Of a DNA stretch of 64,000 bases, positions 1 to 7,631 are shown piece after piece. Position numbers and translations under genes: made by a program. Source of the DNA: Rubripirellula obstinata (GTDB lineage Bacteria; Planctomycetota; Planctomycetia; Pirellulales; Pirellulaceae); contig NZ_LWSK01000006.1 in assembly GCF_001642955.1 (NCBI RefSeq), forward strand, positions 49,744 through 113,743. The letters are read 5' to 3'. The stretch's first letter is position 1, and each line of letters begins with the position of its first letter. The notes below the pieces were generated by a model. The model searched no databases and was not told where the DNA came from. It saw only the letters and a list, made by a program, of their open reading frames with translations.

Positions 1-1548
1 GAAAACAGGAATGTTCATCTTCGCGGCGCGAGTGTCGGATTCTTCGATCACATCACGCAACATCACGACTTGCCGGTTCTCGTTGGGCACTTCGATCCCA
101 ACCGTGTTCTTTCCTGGAATCGGTGACACGATTCGCACGCTCGGAACGCGAAGGGCGATGGCCAGGTCGTCGGCAAGTCCGGTGATCTTGCTGAGCCGCA
201 AACCGGCTTCGAGTTCGATTTCGTACTGCGCGATGACGGGACCGGTTTCGATTTCGACCACGCGAATGTTGAAACCGAAATTTTTGAAGGTTTCTTCCAG
301 GATCAACGCTTTGCGACGGACTTCGACCAATTGGTCTTCGTACGAAATATCATCGCTCTGTTCCAACAGTTGCAGGTTTGGCAGTTGGTAGTCTTCGCTG
401 CCTTCGGGGGCGTTGACATTGATGCTGTCGTAGAATTCTTGTCTCGGATCTTTCTTAGTCTTAGGTTTGGGGGCACGAACTTTGGGATGCGATACTGGGT
501 GCGGTTCATCTTGCCGCAGCGTGACGGTTTCGTCCTCGACTTCAATTTCTCGCGTCGGACTTTCGGCGACCTCTGTGTCTTCGCCTTCTTCGTCCTCGTC
601 CCAGTAATCTTCTTCTTCCTCGTACTCTTCTTCGTCTTGATCCGATGGCGAAGAACCCATTGCTGTTGCGGCGGCAGCCAACCCCGCGGCCGCGGCTGCG
701 CCGATTGCGGCGGTCGCCGTTTTCTTGGGACGATTGAACTTGATCGTCGGCTCATGTCGCTCTTTGATTTCCAACTCGCTCTCGTCGCCTTCTTCATCAC
801 CTTCAAAATCGGCGTCGTCTGATTCGGCTTGGTCGCCATCGATCGTGATGGGTTGTTCCAGATCGGTGAATGGTTGGCGAGTTCGTCCCGCCAGCGGAAT
901 GAACTTGCCGGCTCGACGAACCGAACCAGTGGCCCGAGCTCCCCGCGACATGATCGCCCGCCCCGCGTACAGCAATGCGTAGTCGGTTGTTAAAAGCAGC
1001 CCAATCGTCAAAGTCGTCAAGGTTAGAATCCATGCGCCGGCTGGGGCAAAGTGTTCCAGCAACCACGTCGATGACATCGCGCCCAGATATCCGCCGTTGC
1101 CCACCACTGGCATGCCATCAAGTTGCGTTGGAAGCAGCCCGGCACCGGTCGCTGCCGCCAACACGACCACGGTTCCACCAAAGGATCGTAGAACCGGCGC
1201 ATTCATCGTCCCGCGTGTAATCAACGCAGTCGCCGTTCCGCCCATCGCTGCGATCACCAACGCGGTCGCCAGGCCAACACAATCCAGCAAGATCGACGAA
1301 ATCATCGCTCCCCAATATCCGCAGGCGTTGGTGATCGCGGGATTCGTTGGGTAGATAACGGTATCGGGCTGATAGAAATTGCTGATCGGCCAAACCGGTG
1401 TGTCCAGCGGATCGGCGGCGCTGCGAGTGACCACCGAAACGGTGACGATCAGCGTGATTGCAAAGAGTGCAATGGCGGTGATATCGCGAGCCAAATTGGG
1501 CTCGCGGATCGGTTGGTCGTCATGCGATTCGATCGAGGCAGCCGACAT
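1..1548 (-). CDS. ftsK: DNA translocase FtsK/SpoIIIE, N-terminal part (truncated by window edge)
   Basis: The reading frame opens with ATG at 1548 and runs 516 codons off the left edge without a stop. The first ~190 residues hold about four to five hydrophobic segments (roughly 22-40, 80-108, 121-138, 170-188), as in the FtsK membrane anchor. A low-complexity linker with a very acidic stretch (around 280-330) follows. The last ~120 residues match the FtsK alpha domain, with the signature IPGKNTVGIEVPN close to the edge. The Walker ATPase motor and gamma domain must lie outside the window. FtsK anchors at the septum and pumps DNA during chromosome dimer resolution and segregation. No neighbour on the same strand shares an obvious operon with it. 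Family assignment is firm; the exact number of membrane helices is not. Confidence 0.9.
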   Translation of the reverse strand, partial: MSAASIESHDDQPIREPNLARDITAIALFAITLIVTVSVVTRSAADPLDTPVWPISNFYQPDTVIYPTNPAITNACGYWGAMISSILLDCVGLATALVIAAMGGTATALITRGTMNAPVLRSFGGTVVVLAAATGAGLLPTQLDGMPVVGNGGYLGAMSSTWLLEHFAPAGAWILTLTTLTIGLLLTTDYALLYAGRAIMSRGARATGSVRRAGKFIPLAGRTRQPFTDLEQPITIDGDQAESDDADFEGDEEGDESELEIKERHEPTIKFNRPKKTATAAIGAAAAAGLAAAATAMGSSPSDQDEEEYEEEEDYWDEDEEGEDTEVAESPTREIEVEDETVTLRQDEPHPVSHPKVRAPKPKTKKDPRQEFYDSINVNAPEGSEDYQLPNLQLLEQSDDISYEDQLVEVRRKALILEETFKNFGFNIRVVEIETGPVIAQYEIELEAGLRLSKITGLADDLAIALRVPSVRIVSPIPGKNTVGIEVPNENRQVVMLRDVIEESDTRAAKMNIPVF

Positions 1549-1686
1549 GATGCTGTTGAAACTCCGTTTAGATAACGCTCGGGGGCCTACGTCCGTGCAG
1601 TCCCCTTTTGTCTGATCGGCATGCAATGACCGGCGTGACAATTCCAATAGGATTTGTCCGCATAATCGGAACCGGGGCAGTGTTTC

Positions 1687-1742
1687 GTTAAGCCGCGTTG
1701 GGCATCGCCCCGCGCGTCATGCGTTGCAATACGCGCGGGGTC
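1687..1742. repeat. Partial copy of palindrome family C (GGCATCGCCCCGCGCG type)
   Basis: This starts with the family motif of a purine-rich edge, CCGCGTTGGGCATCGCCC, then folds as CCCGCGCGT against ACGCGCGGG. Only the core hairpin is present. The outer modules seen in the copies near 13.1, 27.1, 41.9 and 56.4 kb are missing. Confidence 0.7.
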
Positions 1743-1763
1743 AACTTGTCACGCCCCTTGAAA

Positions 1764-1839
1764 GTAGGCCGTAGCGAGCCATAGCGAGTTACGGCGTTGC
1801 GCAGATTGCCGTAACTCGCTATGGCTCGCTACGGCCTAC
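1764..1839. repeat. Palindrome family A, 32-nt perfect arms
   Basis: Arms 1764-1795 and 1808-1839 are exact reverse complements with a 12-nt loop. The outer end begins GTAGGCCGTAGCGAG. Related copies are at 50888-50983 and three times at 63709-64000. There is no T-run on either side, so a classic intrinsic terminator is not supported. Confidence 0.9.
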
Positions 1840-1941
1840 CTACTGGCCGCCAGTTGTGATCGCGCCGGGACAAGCCCGAAGCGGAAATTGATCGAGTTGC
1901 CTCCGACGATTCGAATGGCCGCATTGGACTGGAAGCGAACA

Positions 1942-1987
1942 GCCCACAGGGCGACACAAATCTCGCCTTTTGTGTCGCCCTCTGGGC
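1942..1987. repeat. Hairpin with 19-nt arms
   Basis: Arms 1942-1960 and 1969-1987 pair with one mismatch around an 8-nt loop. They contain GGGCGACACAAA and its complement. I saw no second copy in the window. The rest of the 1549-2116 gap holds no coding region I can support. Confidence 0.7.
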
Positions 1988-2116
1988 TTCGCAATCAGCG
2001 ATTTATCGGTCCGGTAGCTGACGCCACCGGCAATGATGTGTCGGCCTCCGGCCTGTGTTGCACGCGAGAATCCCAGGTCAAAAGCCGCAGAAGATTTGTG
2101 GGGTACAAATAGGCTG

Positions 2117-3229
2117 CTAGTGCTTCGGAAATGTTCCCCAACCCATCAGGCTGCCCTCAATTTGATAGCCGGCCTTTTCCCAGCGTCGAAAGATCCAAAC
2201 ACTGACAAAATAGACTGCTGTGAAATCACAAAGCTTTCGGAGAAAAGTTGGCACGACTGTGTTGGACCAAAGATATAAGTCGCCTGGCGTTTGTGAAAAG
2301 AGGACAAGGTAGAGCATGTTGGTCAGGTATCCCAGCAAGATCACAACCGCTAGGAACGCCACCCGAATTCTCTTGCCGCGTTTAGAGACATTCGATTGGT
2401 CACCACCTTCCGATTCTGGAACGGCGGACTGCACCACCGCCCAACCCGCCAGCACAATGACGCTGACGCGAAGAACTCGCCATAGAAAACCCAATAGCAG
2501 CAACCCGGCCGAATTGCCCGGATCAAAATTGACCACGGTGTCTTTGAAGTGTTCCCGTATCATTTGATTTGAGCTTTCACGAATCGTCAGATCGACTGCG
2601 ACTAAAAACGTGAGAAGCATCAAGCCTTGAATGCTCCAATTGCGATCATTGGCACGGTCGATTCGTTGGACTTTGCAATCCCGCAATCGTAAACATGTGA
2701 CGGGTGAAAGCAATTGAACCGTCACCAAGCACCAAGGAATGATCAACAGGCCGCTGATTGCCGAAACGCCGATCATGCGAAAGGGCATGGCCCCACCCGG
2801 CACATCGGATTCATACCAATCGTAAAAGGCGATCCAACTGCCCAATTGAAACACTGTCGGAATCAGCGATAGGCTGGCTACCCACAATAAGATCCAAGTG
2901 CTGGAAGTGTTGAGGCAACGCCAAAGCCACCAAATTGCAATGTGGATGCAAAAAGCGGACCACAAACCGGTAGACAGACCCATACGACATTCAGAGAAAC
3001 TGACCAAGATTGACGACGGAAAGAACCGATGCATTCCCAACCAATGCAACAATAGGTCTGGAATCAGGCCCATCGCCAGCCAGAACGATATCGATATCAG
3101 AACGGTCCTGCAAAAGTACCGATCACGCTGCATTGCAGAGTTTTCCGCAGAGTTTACTGCTGGGTTTTCCGCTGGGTTTTCGGCAGAGTTTTCTGCTGGG
3201 TTTTCATTCAGGTTTTCGTCAGAAATCAA
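2117..3229 (-). CDS. Polytopic membrane protein with N-terminal Asn/Glu/Pro/Ala tandem repeats, unknown function
   Basis: The protein is 370 aa. The start is TTG at 3229, chosen because GGGAG sits six to seven bases upstream in the minus-strand sequence. The alternative is ATG at 3133 (residue 33), which would drop the repeats. Residues 5-32 are short repeats of the type ENPAEN/ENSAEN; the DNA keeps frame through every unit, which favours translation. Roughly eight hydrophobic segments follow, with a WLWRC/TWILLWVASL region near 100-120 and a final segment near 340. No catalytic motif is recognisable. It stands alone on its strand between ftsK and the YbjN-like gene, which is transcribed away from it. 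Function unknown. Confidence 0.7.
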   Translation of the reverse strand: MISDENLNENPAENSAENPAENPAVNSAENSAMQRDRYFCRTVLISISFWLAMGLIPDLLLHWLGMHRFFPSSILVSFSECRMGLSTGLWSAFCIHIAIWWLWRCLNTSSTWILLWVASLSLIPTVFQLGSWIAFYDWYESDVPGGAMPFRMIGVSAISGLLIIPWCLVTVQLLSPVTCLRLRDCKVQRIDRANDRNWSIQGLMLLTFLVAVDLTIRESSNQMIREHFKDTVVNFDPGNSAGLLLLGFLWRVLRVSVIVLAGWAVVQSAVPESEGGDQSNVSKRGKRIRVAFLAVVILLGYLTNMLYLVLFSQTPGDLYLWSNTVVPTFLRKLCDFTAVYFVSVWIFRRWEKAGYQIEGSLMGWGTFPKH

Positions 3230-3429
3230 ACTTCACTCCCATCTCATATTCTCCATTGTCCGAACCCGATCCTTCGCTGCTGTCTCTAGTGACTTCGATG
3301 GAGAGGTCAGCGGTGAACTGAAATCAGACTACTTTGACTTTTTTGTTCACTGGGCGACGAAACAGGATAACCTAGATGGGTAGGCCGAGGCTCGGTTAGT
3401 TGCATTCTACGAATTTGAGGAACATTGCT

Positions 3430-4065
3430 GTGGCAGTCAATCAATTCCGCATTGAAGCATTCTTTGAAGAGGAAGAACTTCGGTATTTCCGTGCTGGGGA
3501 AGATGCCGAGTCTGGATCTTGGTTTCTGATGTTCGGCAGCAAGACCGGGGTCAATGTTCGACTACTTGAAGACGGTGAGTGCATTCTGATTCGCAGTCAG
3601 CCGCTGGTTCACTTGGATGAATTTAGTCGCGAAGGTCGGTGCCGGGTTTGGGAAGCGATGGCGCACCGCAATGACCAAATGGTGGTCGGGCGTTACAGCG
3701 GCACCGAAAACGTCGTCGTCGAAGCCGCACTGCCGATCGAAGATGGCGAAATCAGCGACAATCAATTGAAGCGGATGCTTGCCGTTGTCGTCAACGAATC
3801 CAATCACTACGGGCCTCACCTGCGGCAAATTGCTCACGACGAAACCGTCAAGGTGCGCGAAGATCCGATCGACGGACTGATGCGACAATTGCTGGAAGGC
3901 AGCGAACTGGAAGACGATGACGCCGCACCCGTTGAACTGGGTCCAGAACCGTTTTTAGATTCAGACGAATCATCAGGCGACGACGACGAAAACGAAGAAC
4001 AGATTCAAAGCAAACTTCGCAATGAATCTGATGGTGATGATCGCCAAGATGATTCATCCGATTAA
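3430..4065 (+). CDS. YbjN-like domain protein with acidic C-terminal tail
   Basis: The protein is 211 aa. I place the start at GTG 3430 because an AGGA lies about nine bases upstream; a TTG at 3400 would add ten residues without a ribosome site. Residues 1-145 read like the YbjN/type III chaperone-like fold: a short segment beginning NQFRIEAFFEEEELRYF, then alternating strands, and a later VVNESNHYGPHLRQIA helix. The last ~50 residues are almost all Asp, Glu and Ser, a disordered acidic tail. Proteins of this fold are usually small cytosolic adaptors or chaperones; the partner here is unknown. A palindrome (family B) begins four bases after the stop. The family call is by overall pattern and moderately sure. 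Confidence 0.6.
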   Translation: MAVNQFRIEAFFEEEELRYFRAGEDAESGSWFLMFGSKTGVNVRLLEDGECILIRSQPLVHLDEFSREGRCRVWEAMAHRNDQMVVGRYSGTENVVVEAALPIEDGEISDNQLKRMLAVVVNESNHYGPHLRQIAHDETVKVREDPIDGLMRQLLEGSELEDDDAAPVELGPEPFLDSDESSGDDDENEEQIQSKLRNESDGDDRQDDSSD

Positions 4066-4068
4066 AAC

Positions 4069-4162
4069 GTAGGCCGGAACAAGCCGCTTCGGCGCAGTTC
4101 CGGCAATCCAACCGTTTCATGCAATTGCCGGAACCGCGCCGAAGCGGCTTGTTCCGGCCTAC
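4069..4162. repeat. Palindrome family B (GTAGGCCGGAACAAGCCGCT type)
   Basis: Arms of about 40 nt pair almost perfectly (one mismatch) around a short loop. The outer end GTAGGCCG is shared with family A. Related copies are at 5365-5448 and 22967-23054. It sits directly behind the YbjN-like gene and ~50 bases from the end of rsgA, between convergent genes. Confidence 0.9.
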
Positions 4163-4213
4163 ATTGATTCGGAACCTCCATCGAGTTTTACGATGCGTAC
4201 GCGGGCAGCGCAA

Positions 4214-5350
4214 TCACTCGTCAAGCAACAAATCTGATTCCAGCAAATGACAATAGGCATCGTACCGCCTTGCATCGATGCGGGCGTCGGCGACTGCGTC
4301 TTTCACGGCACAATCATCTTCACTTAGATGCAGACAATTGCCGTACCTGCAACCGCTGACGTAGGGCCGTAAGTCGGGCATCAATCCGGCGACTTCTTCG
4401 GCCGAAATGTCCCATAGTTTGAATTGTCGGATTCCCGGTGTATCGAAAACCGCTCCGCCATCATCAAGCGGTATCAATGTTGTCGCGGTCGTGGTGTGGC
4501 GTCCCTTGCTGTTGTCCTGACTGACTCGACCAACAGCCAATCCTAGCCCAGGTTTAATCGCATTTAGCAAACTGCTTTTGCCAACGCCACTTTGCCCAGC
4601 CAGTGCGGTTTGCTTTCCGGCAATCAGGTGCCGAAGATAGTCCACACCCACACCGGTTTCTGCGGACGTCATCAGCACTCGCACGCCCATCGCCGCATAG
4701 ACGCCGATCAATTGCTGCAGCGACACCGGTTCCACCAAATCAATCTTGTTCAACACTAGAACAGGCTGAACATTGCACTGCGACGCGGTCAGTAAAAACC
4801 GATCGATCAATACTGGTTTTAACGATGGCTCGGCAACACTGGCAATGATTAGCAAGTAATCGACGTTGGCCACCAAGACGTGTTGCTGTCCACGACTGGT
4901 TCGACTGATGATGCCGCGTCGCGGTTCGACATGTTCGATCATGCCATCGATATTGGTATCACCGCGAAACCGGACCAGGTCACCTGCGACAACCGCGGAT
5001 CGACCGTCGATGCTGAGCGATTTCAATACCTGACGGATCGCGCATTCGTAGATCGAACCTTGATCGTCTAGCACTTTGCACTTCAGTCCATGGGCACTGA
5101 TGACTCGGCCGGAACGCAATTGCGGATGAGTTGCCGAAGCATCCTTGTCGGACTGATCGGCATCGCTGACGACGGTTCGCTTCCGCGTCAAATCGCCTTT
5201 GCCGCTGACCCGCTCGCCCAGATTTAGATCGGCAAGCTTGTCAGATTTCCCGTCGCGATAGTCCCGCGTCAGATCGGCGTCACGCACACGCCCTTGATGG
5301 CTCTTGCGAAAGGAGGCCCGCTGCTTGGCGTTCTTTTTTTTCTTAGCCAT
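4214..5350 (-). CDS. rsgA: Ribosome small-subunit-dependent GTPase A (RsgA/YjeQ)
   Basis: The protein is 378 aa with the circularly permuted GTPase order diagnostic of RsgA. An OB-fold (about 80-145) comes first, then G4 NKID at 201-204, G1 GQSGVGKS at 252-259 and G3 DTPG at 303-306. A C-terminal zinc site has Cys334, Cys339, His341 and Cys347. The first ~60 residues are an unusually basic and charged extension starting [10 protein letters not shown], consistent with RNA contact. RsgA assists late 30S subunit maturation and is released on GTP hydrolysis. It is transcribed in the same direction as ftsH upstream, but the two are separated by a family B palindrome, so a shared transcript is uncertain. 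ATG start at 5350. Confidence 0.95.
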   Translation of the reverse strand: MAKKKKNAKQRASFRKSHQGRVRDADLTRDYRDGKSDKLADLNLGERVSGKGDLTRKRTVVSDADQSDKDASATHPQLRSGRVISAHGLKCKVLDDQGSIYECAIRQVLKSLSIDGRSAVVAGDLVRFRGDTNIDGMIEHVEPRRGIISRTSRGQQHVLVANVDYLLIIASVAEPSLKPVLIDRFLLTASQCNVQPVLVLNKIDLVEPVSLQQLIGVYAAMGVRVLMTSAETGVGVDYLRHLIAGKQTALAGQSGVGKSSLLNAIKPGLGLAVGRVSQDNSKGRHTTTATTLIPLDDGGAVFDTPGIRQFKLWDISAEEVAGLMPDLRPYVSGCRYGNCLHLSEDDCAVKDAVADARIDARRYDAYCHLLESDLLLDE

Positions 5351-5364
5351 GGGCTCTGTATAAA

Positions 5365-5448
5365 GTAGGCCGGAACAAGCCGCTTGGGCGCAGTTCCGGC
5401 GTCTGCCCTATTGCCGGAACTGCGCCCAAGCGGCTTGGTCCGGCCTAC
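5365..5448. repeat. Palindrome family B copy between ftsH and rsgA
   Basis: Arms read GTAGGCCGGAACAAGCCGCT and its complement with a G to T change near the outer end of the right arm. It fills almost the whole gap between the ftsH stop (5457) and the rsgA start (5350). Confidence 0.9.
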
Positions 5449-5456
5449 GTTGAGTA

Positions 5457-7499
5457 CTAACCTTCCTTTTTGACCGCCGTTCCGGGGCTGTGCTCGGCTG
5501 CACTTTCGGGCTGCATTGTCTGGGTTGGACCATCGTCTTTGCGGTTGCGAACCTGGATCGATTCGCCGATCAAATCCGTCAACTCTGCTTCGCCGAGTTC
5601 CTCGTGTTCCAGCAAAGCTCGCGTGATCGTTTCTAAATCCGAACGATGCTCGCGGAGAAGTTGCTCGGCCTTCTGATCGGCCTCCAACAACAATCGGGCA
5701 ACCTCTTCGTCGACCAATTCCTGAGTGTGATCACTGAACTGGCGTGTTTGGTGAATTTCGCGTCCCAAGAACGGATCTTCGTCGCTTGTCTTGTAGCTGA
5801 CCGGGCCAATCTTGGCACTCATGCCCCAATGGGTCACCATCCGCCTGGCAATACTGGTCGCCCGTTCCAGATCGTTTTCCGCACCGACGCAAGTTTCGCT
5901 GTAGATAATTTTTTCAGCAGCACGACCGCCAAGCAACACGATCAATTGATGTTCGAGTTCGCGTTTTGAAATGCTCAGGCGATCTTCGCTTGGTACATAT
6001 TGTGTGACGCCAAGCGCGCGACCACGCGGAATGATCGTCACCTTGTGAACAATGTTTGCTCCGTCCAAATGCCAAGCCGTCAACGTGTGCCCAGCCTCGT
6101 GGTAAGCAGTCTTTTCCTTCTCGCTTTCTTGCAGCACCTCTTCGCGTTTGGCCCCCATCAGGATCTTGTCGCGAGCTTGCTCAAAATCGCTCATATCGAC
6201 AATTTTTTTGTCTTGGCGAGCGGCCCAGAGTGCGGCTTCGTTGACCATGTTGCGAATGTCAGCCCCGGTCAGTCCAACCGTTCCTGCGGCAAGCCGTTTC
6301 AGATCGACATCTTCGGCGAGCGGAACATCGCGGACGTGAACCTTAAAAATTGCTTCGCGACCCTTCATCGTTGGCCGACCGACGGTGATGTGTCGGTCAA
6401 AACGACCAGGACGCAGCAGTGCTGGATCCAATACATCGGGCCGGTTGGTTGCGGCAACGACAATGACCGCTTGGTTGCCACCAAAGCCATCCATTTCGCC
6501 AAGAATTTGATTCAACGTTTGCTCGCGCTCGTCATGACCGCCACCCAAACCGGCACCACGTTGGCGTCCGACTGCGTCGATTTCATCAATGAAGATAATC
6601 GCGGGACTGTTTTCTTTGGCTGTCTTGAACAGGTCACGAACGCGGCTAGCACCGACACCGACAAACATCTGAATAAATTCAGAACCGTTGACCGAATAGA
6701 AAGGCACACTGGCTTCGCCGGCAACCGCGCGAGCCAACAGCGTTTTGCCGGTACCGGGCGGTCCATTAAGAAGCACTCCCTTGGGCACGCGTCCGCCAAG
6801 TGCCTGGAATTTTTCGGGCGTTTTTAGGAAATCAACAATTTCCTGCAAGTCAGCTTTGACGCCTTCCAAGCCTGCAACGTCACTAAACGTGACCATTTTG
6901 TCACTGGCCTCGAATCGCTTGGCCGGGCTCTTGCTGAAGCCTGACAACAATCCGCCGCCGCCCATCATGTCGTTTCGCGACCGACGCAGCATCAGAAAAA
7001 AGAACACCAAAATGCCGATCGGCAAACCGACCATCGCCAGGAAATAGATCACCTCGGCGGTGTTATCGCGTTCAGGGTACGTGAAATCTTCGATGCCAGC
7101 TTCACGCAGCTCTTTCTGGAATTCCACCACCCAGCCCGCATCGGTGGGGCGGTTAAATGCGAACTCTTTCAGGTAGGTGCCCTGCTCTGCCGCGGCTTCG
7201 TCGTCGGCGTCGGAGTTTTCGCCTGAATCCGCTTTTTGCAGCGATTTTGGAACTTCGGGGCGGATTTTGAAGTCGCCGACGACACGTTCTTGATCGATTC
7301 GAACGGACTGAACGTTTTCCTTTTTGAGCTGGTCATAGAAAAATTTCGCGGTAACCACCGACCTTTCTTCGTTACGACCATAGAACAGCATCATCACCAA
7401 CGCAGCGATGACCAATGCGATTAGCAGTGAGTTATTGCCCCGTTTTGCTGGACCGTTTTCCTTGTCCTCGGGAGCGTTCGAATTGCTAGGTTTATCCAT
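5457..7499 (-). CDS. ftsH: ATP-dependent zinc metalloprotease FtsH
   Basis: The protein is 680 aa, the usual size for FtsH. Membrane segments lie at about 24-41 and 149-170, flanking a ~107-residue periplasmic region. The AAA+ domain has Walker A GPPGTGKT (246-253), Walker B IIFIDEID (301-308) and the second region of homology around [19 protein letters not shown]. The protease domain has the zinc motif HEAGH at 467-471. FtsH forms membrane hexamers that degrade misassembled membrane proteins and selected regulators. The periplasmic part contains an acidic insert (roughly 90-105) not typical of E. coli FtsH. ATG start at 7499; a 17-bp tandem direct repeat lies 56-89 bases upstream. Confidence 0.97.
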   Translation of the reverse strand: MDKPSNSNAPEDKENGPAKRGNNSLLIALVIAALVMMLFYGRNEERSVVTAKFFYDQLKKENVQSVRIDQERVVGDFKIRPEVPKSLQKADSGENSDADDEAAAEQGTYLKEFAFNRPTDAGWVVEFQKELREAGIEDFTYPERDNTAEVIYFLAMVGLPIGILVFFFLMLRRSRNDMMGGGGLLSGFSKSPAKRFEASDKMVTFSDVAGLEGVKADLQEIVDFLKTPEKFQALGGRVPKGVLLNGPPGTGKTLLARAVAGEASVPFYSVNGSEFIQMFVGVGASRVRDLFKTAKENSPAIIFIDEIDAVGRQRGAGLGGGHDEREQTLNQILGEMDGFGGNQAVIVVAATNRPDVLDPALLRPGRFDRHITVGRPTMKGREAIFKVHVRDVPLAEDVDLKRLAAGTVGLTGADIRNMVNEAALWAARQDKKIVDMSDFEQARDKILMGAKREEVLQESEKEKTAYHEAGHTLTAWHLDGANIVHKVTIIPRGRALGVTQYVPSEDRLSISKRELEHQLIVLLGGRAAEKIIYSETCVGAENDLERATSIARRMVTHWGMSAKIGPVSYKTSDEDPFLGREIHQTRQFSDHTQELVDEEVARLLLEADQKAEQLLREHRSDLETITRALLEHEELGEAELTDLIGESIQVRNRKDDGPTQTMQPESAAEHSPGTAVKKEG

Positions 7500-7554
7500 G
7501 TGCTTCGGTTTATCCGTTTCAGCTATCTCAGGTGGCCGAATGCGTGCTCGGCGC

Positions 7555-7588
7555 GTTGATTGATCGTAAGTGTTGATTGATCGTAAGT
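7555..7588. repeat. Perfect 17-bp tandem direct repeat upstream of ftsH
   Basis: The sequence GTTGATTGATCGTAAGT occurs twice head to tail at 7555-7571 and 7572-7588. It lies 56-89 bases upstream of the ftsH start, where a promoter or operator would be expected. A regulator binding site is possible but unproven. Confidence 0.75.
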
Positions 7589-7631
7589 GGTGAATTGTAG
7601 TGCTTCGACGACAAAGTGACTAACCGTCGGT

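Noticed and set aside
1687..1839. CRISPR-like array
   Set aside because: The repeats are palindromic and dispersed, with no regular unique spacers and no cas genes.
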